From Flavobacterium sp. (GTDB taxonomy: Bacteria; Bacteroidota; Bacteroidia; Flavobacteriales; Flavobacteriaceae): 11,996 bases of DNA. Shown here in pieces: positions 6,869 through 11,996 of the stretch. Below the pieces are notes generated by a model. That model ran no database searches and had not been told where the DNA came from. It saw only the letters and a program-made list of their open reading frames with translations. The translations under genes were made by a program, and so were the position numbers. Each line of letters opens with the position of its first letter. The stretch's first letter is position 1. The stretch covers positions 1-11,996 of the forward strand of contig SEBM01000062.1 in NCBI GenBank assembly GCA_004296145.1, written 5' to 3'.

Positions 6869-8155
6869 ATGAATAAGATATTCAATCCAAAACAAGAAGC
6901 CTGGTCTGAAATACTAAAAAGACCAACAAAAACCATTGACGATATTGAAGTTACGGTTAAGGAAATCTTCAAAGAAGTTCAGAAAAAAGGAGATGAAGCC
7001 GTAGCAAAATACACTTCAATTTTTGACGGAATCGCTTTAGATAATTATGAAGTTTCTCCAGAAGAAATTCAGGAAGCAATTAATTCAATTTCAAGCGAGT
7101 TAAAAGAAGCAATTCAGTTAGCAAAAAACAATATTTATAAATTTCACTCCGCTCAGAAAACAGAGAAAATTTCGATAGAAACGATTGAAGGCGTAAACTG
7201 CTGGCAGGAAAAACGACCAATCCAGAAAATCGGATTGTATATTCCGGGAGGAACTGCGCCGTTATTTTCTACCGTTTTAATGCTTGCCGTTCCTGCAGAA
7301 ATTGCGGGTTGCAAAGAAATTGTATTGTGTTCGCCACCAGATAAAAAAGGAAAAATTAATCCGGCAATTTTATATGCTGCAAATTTATGTGGCGTAACTA
7401 AAATATTAAAAGTAGGCGGAATCCAGGCCATTGCCGGAATGACTTTTGGAACAAAATCGATTCCACAGGTTTATAAAATTTTTGGCCCGGGAAATCAGTT
7501 TGTAACGGTTGCAAAACAATTGGCGACACAATTTGGAGTTGCAATCGATATGCCGGCCGGACCTTCAGAATTATTAATTGTAGCTGATGATACTGCAGTT
7601 CCAGCCTTTGTAGCGTCAGATTTATTGTCACAGGCAGAGCACGGAACAGACAGTCAGGTAATTTTGGTTTCGACTTCTAAAAGACTTATTGAAGCTGTTG
7701 AACAAGAAGTTCAGACTCAGATTGAAGAACTGCCAAGAAAAGAAATCGCTAAAAAAGCGATTGAAAACTCAAAATTAATTTTGGTAGAAAGTGATCAGAT
7801 TGCTTTAGATTTAATCAACGATTACGGTCCTGAACACTTTATTATCTGTTCAGAATATGATGATTTTTACTGTAACGGAATAGTAAATGCGGGTTCTGTT
7901 TTCATAGGAAACTATACGCCGGAAAGTGCCGGAGATTATGCTTCGGGAACGAATCATACTTTGCCGACAAACGGTTACGCCAAAAATTACAGTGGTGTAA
8001 ACTTAGATAGTTTTATGAAATCAATGACTTTTCAGAAAATTTCACAAAAAGGAATTCAAAATATCGGAAAAGCAATTGAAGTTATGGCTGAAGCCGAAGG
8101 TCTGCAAGCGCATAAAAATGCGGTTACCTTACGTTTGAAAAGTTTAAAATCTTAA
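6869..8155 (+). CDS. hisD: Histidinol dehydrogenase
   Basis: HisD is the last enzyme of the pathway. This zinc enzyme performs two NAD-dependent oxidations of histidinol to histidine. The 428-residue length is normal. Residues align with the E. coli enzyme at a constant offset of four: zinc ligands Gln255 and His258 (LLSQAEHGTDSQ), Asp356 (ESAGDYASG) and His415, and the catalytic pair Glu322-His323 (GPEHF). The family signature IPGGTAP is at 125-131 and FGPGNQFV at 205-212. The ATG at 6869 directly follows the hisG-hisD palindromic element. All catalytic residues are intact, so I expect an active enzyme cotranscribed with hisG across the 111-base gap. Confidence 0.97.
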   Translation: MNKIFNPKQEAWSEILKRPTKTIDDIEVTVKEIFKEVQKKGDEAVAKYTSIFDGIALDNYEVSPEEIQEAINSISSELKEAIQLAKNNIYKFHSAQKTEKISIETIEGVNCWQEKRPIQKIGLYIPGGTAPLFSTVLMLAVPAEIAGCKEIVLCSPPDKKGKINPAILYAANLCGVTKILKVGGIQAIAGMTFGTKSIPQVYKIFGPGNQFVTVAKQLATQFGVAIDMPAGPSELLIVADDTAVPAFVASDLLSQAEHGTDSQVILVSTSKRLIEAVEQEVQTQIEELPRKEIAKKAIENSKLILVESDQIALDLINDYGPEHFIICSEYDDFYCNGIVNAGSVFIGNYTPESAGDYASGTNHTLPTNGYAKNYSGVNLDSFMKSMTFQKISQKGIQNIGKAIEVMAEAEGLQAHKNAVTLRLKSLKS

Positions 8156-8168
8156 TTAAGACTACACT

Positions 8169-8275
8169 CCTGCAAGGTTTTCAAAACCTTGTAGGTTTGA
8201 ATACGCAAAGTAATAAGTTTTGAATTTAATGAGTTTATAATAATCATACCTACAAGGTTTTGGAAACCTTGCAGG
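8169..8275. repeat. Paired palindromic repeat between hisD and hisC
   Basis: Two 28-base units, 8169-8196 and 8248-8275, are reverse complements with one mismatch. Each unit is also a small hairpin by itself (GGTTTTCAAAACC and GGTTTTGGAAACC centres). The RNA can therefore form either two small hairpins or one long stem. No T tract follows. The unit resembles repeats with a CTGCAAGGTTTT core that I believe recur in Flavobacterium; dispersal is not visible here. Confidence 0.85.
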
Positions 8276-8290
8276 AAAAGAAAATATACA

Positions 8291-9337
8291 ATGAGTACTT
8301 TTGATATAAATACAATAACACGTGAAAACGTAAAAACGTTAAAACCATATTCGTCTGCGAGAGATGAGTTTGAGGATTTTAGTACAGCAAAAATGATTTT
8401 CCTGGATGCAAACGAAAATCCTTTTCAGAATGGTGTAAATCGCTATCCGGATCCACAGCAGAATTCTGTAAAAGCGATTTTAGCTAAAAATAATAACGTA
8501 AAAGCAAACCAGATTTTACTTGGAAACGGAAGTGACGAAGTTTTAGATTTACTTTTCAGAGCTTTTTGTGAACCAAAAATAGACAATATTATTTCGCTTC
8601 CGCCAACGTATGGAATGTATGGCGTTTTAGCAAACATCAATAATGTTGAAAACAGAGAAGTTTTGCTTTCGACAGATTTTGAGCCACAGGTTGATAAAAT
8701 TTTAAATGCTGTTGATGACAACACAAAAATCATCTTTTTGTGCTCGCCAAATAACCCAACAGGGAATTCTTTTTCTGATGAAAGTGTAGTGAAATTGCTT
8801 CAAAATTTTAAAGGTTTGGTGGTAATTGATGAAGCTTATATTGACTTTTCAGATAAAGAAAGCTGGCTGACAGAAATCGATGAATATCCAAATTTGGTGA
8901 TTACACAAACACTTTCTAAAGCGTACGGTCTGGCCGGAATTCGTTTGGGAATTTGCTATGGTTCAGAAGCTGTTATTTCGGTTTTGAATAAAATTAAACC
9001 GCCTTACAATGTAAATGAATTAACACAGCGAAGAGCAATCGAACGTTTGAAAGATGCTGATAAAATAAAACAGGAAATTACTTCTATTATTAAACAAAGA
9101 GAAGAATTACTTAAAGTTTTACTTGAAGTGTCTTTTGTAGAGAAAATTTACCCAACAGAAGCTAATTTTGTTTTGGTAAAAGTGGATAATGCAAACAAAA
9201 GATATGATGAATTAATTACAAAAGGAATCGTAATTCGTAACAGAACGACACAGCCTTTATGCGAAAACTGCCTTCGTTTTACCATTGGAAATCCAGAAGA
9301 AAATGCAGTTTTAATTAAAGAATTGAAAAATTTATAA
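8291..9337 (+). CDS. hisC: Histidinol-phosphate aminotransferase
   Basis: HisC transfers an amino group from glutamate to imidazole acetol phosphate, giving histidinol phosphate, with pyridoxal phosphate as cofactor. The 348-residue protein has the fold-type-I aminotransferase pattern: LDANENPF near residue 38, GNGSDEVLD (79-87), PTYGMY (105-110), Asn155 in SPNNPTGN, Asp180 and Tyr183 in VVIDEAYIDF, the Schiff-base Lys210 in TLSKAYGLAG, and Arg218 in IRLG. The C-terminal substrate-binding RFTIG (328-332) is also present. Length is typical of HisC. It lies between hisD and hisB, with a 135-base gap upstream filled by a palindromic repeat, and its role in the operon is unambiguous. Confidence 0.96.
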   Translation: MSTFDINTITRENVKTLKPYSSARDEFEDFSTAKMIFLDANENPFQNGVNRYPDPQQNSVKAILAKNNNVKANQILLGNGSDEVLDLLFRAFCEPKIDNIISLPPTYGMYGVLANINNVENREVLLSTDFEPQVDKILNAVDDNTKIIFLCSPNNPTGNSFSDESVVKLLQNFKGLVVIDEAYIDFSDKESWLTEIDEYPNLVITQTLSKAYGLAGIRLGICYGSEAVISVLNKIKPPYNVNELTQRRAIERLKDADKIKQEITSIIKQREELLKVLLEVSFVEKIYPTEANFVLVKVDNANKRYDELITKGIVIRNRTTQPLCENCLRFTIGNPEENAVLIKELKNL

Positions 9338-9525
9338 GCCACAGATTTCACAGATATAAGGATTTTTTCTTTTGCCACGAATTACACGAATTGCACTAAT
9401 TCTGTCGTGATAAATGAAAAAATATAAAGGGAATAAAAATCTGTTTATCCTTTAATCCGTGGCAAAAAAGATAGCACACAAATTTTGCAGATCAAAAATT
9501 AGTGAAATTCGTGTAATTCGTGGCA
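9338..9525. repeat. Interlocking inverted repeats between hisC and hisB
   Basis: The main pair, 9373-9401 with 9497-9525, matches at 28 of 29 bases (outer end TGCCACGAATTACACGAATT). A second, weaker pair joins about 9338-9366 to 9435-9463, both ends carrying GCCAC-type words. The two pairs overlap in order (A B A' B'), so they cannot both form as simple nested stems. The element starts immediately after the hisC stop and ends 17 bases before hisB. Confidence 0.8.
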
Positions 9526-9542
9526 GAAAAAAAAACATAACT

Positions 9543-10679
9543 ATGAAAAAAGTACTTTTTATCGATCGTGACGGAACGATTGTTTTAGAACCAGAAGGAT
9601 ATCAATTAGACAGCTTAGATAAATTAGAATTTTATCCAAAAGCATTTCAATATCTGGCAAAAATTGCCTCTGAACTAGATTACGAACTGGCAATGGTAAC
9701 CAACCAAGACGGATTAGGAACAAATAGTTTTCCTGAAAATACATTTTGGCCAACGCAGAATTTCATTTTAAAAGCCTTTGAAAATGAAGGTGTAAAATTT
9801 GACGAAATCTTTGTTGATCGCTCGTTTCCAGAAGATAATGCGCCAACACGCAAACCAAGAACCGGAATGCTGACGAAATATCTAAACAATCCTGAATATG
9901 ATTTGGCCAATTCTTTTGTTTTAGGAGATCGTTTAACGGATGTTGAATTAGCCAAAAACCTTGGTGCAAAAGCAATTTTCATGAATTTGACAGATGGAGT
10001 TGGAAGCAACGAAATTTCGTCAAAAAGAGAAGAGCTAAACGATACAATTATCTTACAGACAATGGATTGGAAAACAATCTATGAGTTCTTAAAATTAGAA
10101 GCACGTTCAGCTTCCATTACAAGAAAAACGAACGAAACGGATATTTATATCAATTTAAATCTTGACGGAACCGGAAAAAGTAAAATCGAAACCGGAATTG
10201 CATTTTTTGATCATATGTTAGATCAAATCGCACGTCACGGCCAAATGGATTTAGAGATTTTGGTTAAAGGTGATCTTGAAGTTGATGAACACCACACAAT
10301 TGAAGATACGGCAATTGCTTTAGGAGAAGTTTTCGCGAAAGCGTTAGGAAATAAACTAGGAATCGAACGTTACGGTTTTTGTCTTCCAATGGACGATTGT
10401 TTAGCACAGGCCGCAATTGATTTTGGTGGAAGAAACTGGTTAGTTTGGGAAACAGAATTTAAACGTGAAATGGTAGGCAAAATGCCAACAGAAATGTTTT
10501 ATCACTTCTTTAAATCATTTACAGATGGTGCAAAAGCCAATTTAAATATCAAAGCCGAAGGAACAAACGAACATCACAAAATTGAAGCGATTTTTAAAGC
10601 TTTCGCGAAAGCGATAAAAGTGGCGGTGAAACGTGATACAGAGAAGATGATTTTGCCTTCTACGAAGGGAATGTTGTAG
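9543..10679 (+). CDS. hisB: Bifunctional histidinol-phosphatase / imidazoleglycerol-phosphate dehydratase
   Basis: The 378-residue fusion carries out two pathway steps. The N-terminal HAD phosphatase (about 1-165) has the nucleophile motif FIDRDGT with Asp8 and Asp10, TNQDGLGT (53-60), and GDRLTDVELA (128-137). The C-terminal dehydratase (about 188-378) has FFDHMLDQ (221-228), DEHHTIED (248-255) and EHHKIEAIFKAFA (343-355), supplying the metal-binding His/Glu set. The ATG at 9543 gives the family start MKKVLFIDRDGT; the frame stays open to 9459 but that part lies inside a repeat. Compared with E. coli HisB, the structural zinc ligands Cys92, His94, Cys100 and Cys102 are replaced by Asp92, Ser94, Ala100 and Thr102, although the flanking FDE and RKP residues remain. 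Confidence 0.95.
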   Translation: MKKVLFIDRDGTIVLEPEGYQLDSLDKLEFYPKAFQYLAKIASELDYELAMVTNQDGLGTNSFPENTFWPTQNFILKAFENEGVKFDEIFVDRSFPEDNAPTRKPRTGMLTKYLNNPEYDLANSFVLGDRLTDVELAKNLGAKAIFMNLTDGVGSNEISSKREELNDTIILQTMDWKTIYEFLKLEARSASITRKTNETDIYINLNLDGTGKSKIETGIAFFDHMLDQIARHGQMDLEILVKGDLEVDEHHTIEDTAIALGEVFAKALGNKLGIERYGFCLPMDDCLAQAAIDFGGRNWLVWETEFKREMVGKMPTEMFYHFFKSFTDGAKANLNIKAEGTNEHHKIEAIFKAFAKAIKVAVKRDTEKMILPSTKGML

Positions 10680-10682
10680 AAG

Positions 10683-10773
10683 TTTAACCACAAAGAACGC
10701 AAGGAATTACGCCAAGTTCGCAAGATGTTTTATTGCGTTCCTTGCGAATTACTTTGCGAACCTTGCGGTTAAA
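10683..10773. repeat. Palindromic repeat between hisB and the NTF2-like gene (copy 1)
   Basis: TTTAACCACAAAG at the left end and a right end reading CTTGCGGTTAAA form an imperfect long inverted repeat (about 10683-10725 with 10734-10773). Its right arm (10734-10772) matches 11227-11265 at 36 of 39 positions, so this and the element after the next gene belong to one family. Confidence 0.85.
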
Positions 10774-10794
10774 CCGAAACCTAAATAAAAAAAG

Positions 10795-11145
10795 ATGGAT
10801 GCAAATAAATTCGCAGAAGAATGGATAAAATCATGGAACTCTCATGATTTAGAAGATATTATGAAGCATTATGCCAATGATCTTGAAATTACAACGCCCA
10901 TGATAAAATTGGCAGGTGGAATTGAAAGCGGTTCTCTTTCAGGCAAAAATAATGTCAGAGAATATTGGGCAAAAGCATTATCAAAGTTTCCGGATTTGAA
11001 GTTTGAATTAATTGATGTGACTTCGGGTGTAAATTCGGTTGCATTATATTATAAATCGATTATGGATAAAAAAGCAGTCGAAGTAATGTTTTTTAATGAA
11101 AGCGGATTGGTAAACAAAATGATCGCACATTATACGGATCTATAA
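10795..11145 (+). CDS. NTF2/SnoaL-like small protein inside the his operon
   Basis: This 116-residue protein has the look of a single-domain NTF2-like cone fold: an N-terminal helix FAEEWIKSWNSHDLEDIMKHY (6-26) followed by strands ITTPMI, a GxxSGxxNVREYWAKAL segment (about 46-62), and three late strands (FELIDVTSG, SVALYYKSI, AVEVMFF). The fold hosts small-molecule isomerases, cyclases and hydrolases as well as non-enzymatic binding proteins, so function is not assignable. No histidine-pathway step is known to need it. There is no signal peptide, so it should be cytoplasmic. It sits in the same direction between hisB and hisH, with no promoter or terminator that I can see, and is flanked on both sides by copies of one palindromic repeat, suggesting it is an added module. 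Confidence 0.8.
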   Translation: MDANKFAEEWIKSWNSHDLEDIMKHYANDLEITTPMIKLAGGIESGSLSGKNNVREYWAKALSKFPDLKFELIDVTSGVNSVALYYKSIMDKKAVEVMFFNESGLVNKMIAHYTDL

Positions 11146-11165
11146 AGTTGTTTCCAAGTTTAAAG

Positions 11166-11279
11166 TTTCAGGTTTAACCGCAAAGCACACTAAGATTTAT
11201 GCCAAGATCGCAAAGATTTTATTAATTGCGTTCTTTGCGAATTACTTTGCGAACTTAGCGGTTAAGTTAAAACCTGAAA
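11166..11279. repeat. Palindromic repeat between the NTF2-like gene and hisH (copy 2)
   Basis: The outer ends TTTCAGGTTT (11166-11175) and AAACCTGAAA (11270-11279) pair perfectly. The interior forms an imperfect stem with GGTTTAACCGCAAAG on the left and TTAGCGGTTAA on the right. It is a second member of the family seen at 10683-10773, slightly longer through its outer arms. Confidence 0.85.
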
Positions 11280-11316
11280 TAACAGAAAAAAATACAAATG
11301 ATTTTATGTGGAAGAG

Positions 11317-11344
11317 AAATCTAAAATCTAAAATCTAAAATCTA
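11317..11344. repeat. Four tandem copies of a 7-base repeat before hisH
   Basis: AAATCTA is repeated four times without a mismatch and is followed by AAATAA. The array ends 8 bases before the hisH TTG start. It therefore occupies the part of the messenger normally covered by an initiating ribosome. Short perfect arrays of this size can gain or lose units by slippage. Confidence 0.9.
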
Positions 11345-11352
11345 AAATAATT

Positions 11353-11943
11353 TTGAAAATAGTTATCATAAATTACGGCGCAGGAAATATTCAGAGCATT
11401 ATGTTTGCTATTGAAAGACTTGGTTTTACAGCCGTTTTGAGTAATAATCCCGAAGAAATTCAGTCGGCAGATAAAGTGATTTTTCCTGGCGTTGGCGAGG
11501 CGAGTTCGGCAATGGAGAAACTGATTGAAAGCGGTTTGGATGATTTGATTCCGAATTTGAAGCAGCCTGTTTTAGGAATTTGTCTGGGAATGCAATTGAT
11601 GTGTAAATCGTCTGAAGAAGGAAATACCAAAGGTTTAGGAATTTTTGATGTTGATGTGATTAAATTCACTTCAAACGTAAAAGTGCCACAAATGGGTTGG
11701 AATCAGATTTATGATTTAAAATCGGATTTGTTTAAAGGGATTTCGGAAAATGAATTTATGTATTTGGTACACAGCTTTTACGCTCCAAATTGCGAAGAAT
11801 CAATTGCAACAACCAATTACGATCTTGAATATGCATCAGCTTTACAAAAAGATAATTTCTATGGAACACAGTTTCATCCGGAAAAAAGCGGTGATGTTGG
11901 GGAGAAAATCCTAAATAATTTTCTTCAAATTCCAAATTTTTAA
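11353..11943 (+). CDS. hisH: Imidazole glycerol phosphate synthase, glutaminase subunit
   Basis: HisH releases ammonia from glutamine and passes it to HisF, which makes imidazole glycerol phosphate and AICAR. The 196-residue class-I glutamine amidotransferase has the catalytic triad Cys77 (GICLGMQ), His175 and Glu177 (GTQFHPEKS), the oxyanion-region PGVGEASSA (45-53), and the interface motifs VPQMGWN (111-117) and YLVHSFY (137-143). The start is TTG at 11353: it gives the conserved MKIVIINYGAGN, an in-frame stop lies at 11329-11331, and no ATG lies between. A 207-base gap with a palindrome and a tandem 7-base repeat precedes it. Its partner hisF should lie beyond the window. Confidence 0.95.
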   Translation: MKIVIINYGAGNIQSIMFAIERLGFTAVLSNNPEEIQSADKVIFPGVGEASSAMEKLIESGLDDLIPNLKQPVLGICLGMQLMCKSSEEGNTKGLGIFDVDVIKFTSNVKVPQMGWNQIYDLKSDLFKGISENEFMYLVHSFYAPNCEESIATTNYDLEYASALQKDNFYGTQFHPEKSGDVGEKILNNFLQIPNF

Positions 11944-11996
11944 AATCCAAATTCCAATTCAATATCAAAAATTAATCAAAATATCAATTTCAATTT
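11944..11996. other. AT-rich start of the gap after hisH, window edge
   Basis: These 53 bases contain loosely repeated AAATCCAAATTCCAATTCAA-like words and no gene start or terminator that I can support. By operon order in related bacteria, hisA would be expected next. Confidence 0.4.

Noticed and set aside
8169..8275. Hairpins between hisD and hisC as terminators
   Set aside because: Neither hairpin is followed by a T run, and the downstream gene belongs to the same pathway and orientation, so read-through is expected.
9459..9542. Upstream in-frame extension of hisB (28 extra residues starting with ATG at 9459)
   Set aside because: The extension is encoded by the palindromic repeat, is basic and unlike any HisB N terminus, and the ATG at 9543 gives the conserved MKKVLFIDRDGT start.
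11317..11344. Possible CRISPR-like or iteron array
   Set aside because: Units are 7 bases with no spacers, number only four, and no replication or Cas gene is nearby.

Overview
This window reads as a chromosomal segment of a Flavobacterium-like member of the Bacteroidota. The basis is AT-rich DNA, genes without obvious Shine-Dalgarno sequences, two promoter-like sites of the Bacteroidota type (TTG ... TAnnTTTG), a bifunctional hisB, and gaps filled with palindromic repeats of the kind common in flavobacterial genomes. The species assignment is inference; no sequence search was possible.

Left part (1-3524): an exported zinc-dependent phospholipase C / S1-P1 nuclease family enzyme on the + strand converges on an LTA-synthase-like membrane sulfatase-fold transferase on the - strand. 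Between them lie a strong intrinsic terminator and a perfect 27-bp inverted repeat. Middle part (3525-5605): a two-component system, an OmpR-type response regulator overlapping a HAMP-containing sensor kinase by one base, with a Bacteroidota-type promoter candidate in front.

Right part (5664-11996): the first two thirds of a histidine biosynthesis operon, in the order leader peptide, hisG, hisD, hisC, hisB, an NTF2/SnoaL-like small gene, hisH. hisA, hisF and hisIE would be expected just beyond the window. The main discovery is a complete candidate histidine attenuator at 5664-5849: promoter, a 19-residue leader peptide with five His codons in a run of six (HHHHFH), a 13-bp intrinsic terminator with a U tract, and an 8-bp competing antiterminator whose 5' arm lies just behind the His codons. 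Its geometry fits classical ribosome-stalling attenuation.

The operon after hisG is also unusual. Each of its five gaps carries a long palindromic element, apparently from four sequence families. The non-histidine NTF2-like gene is flanked by two related copies of one family. hisH begins with TTG right after four perfect copies of a 7-base tandem repeat. HisB lacks all four residues that bind the structural zinc in the E. coli phosphatase domain.
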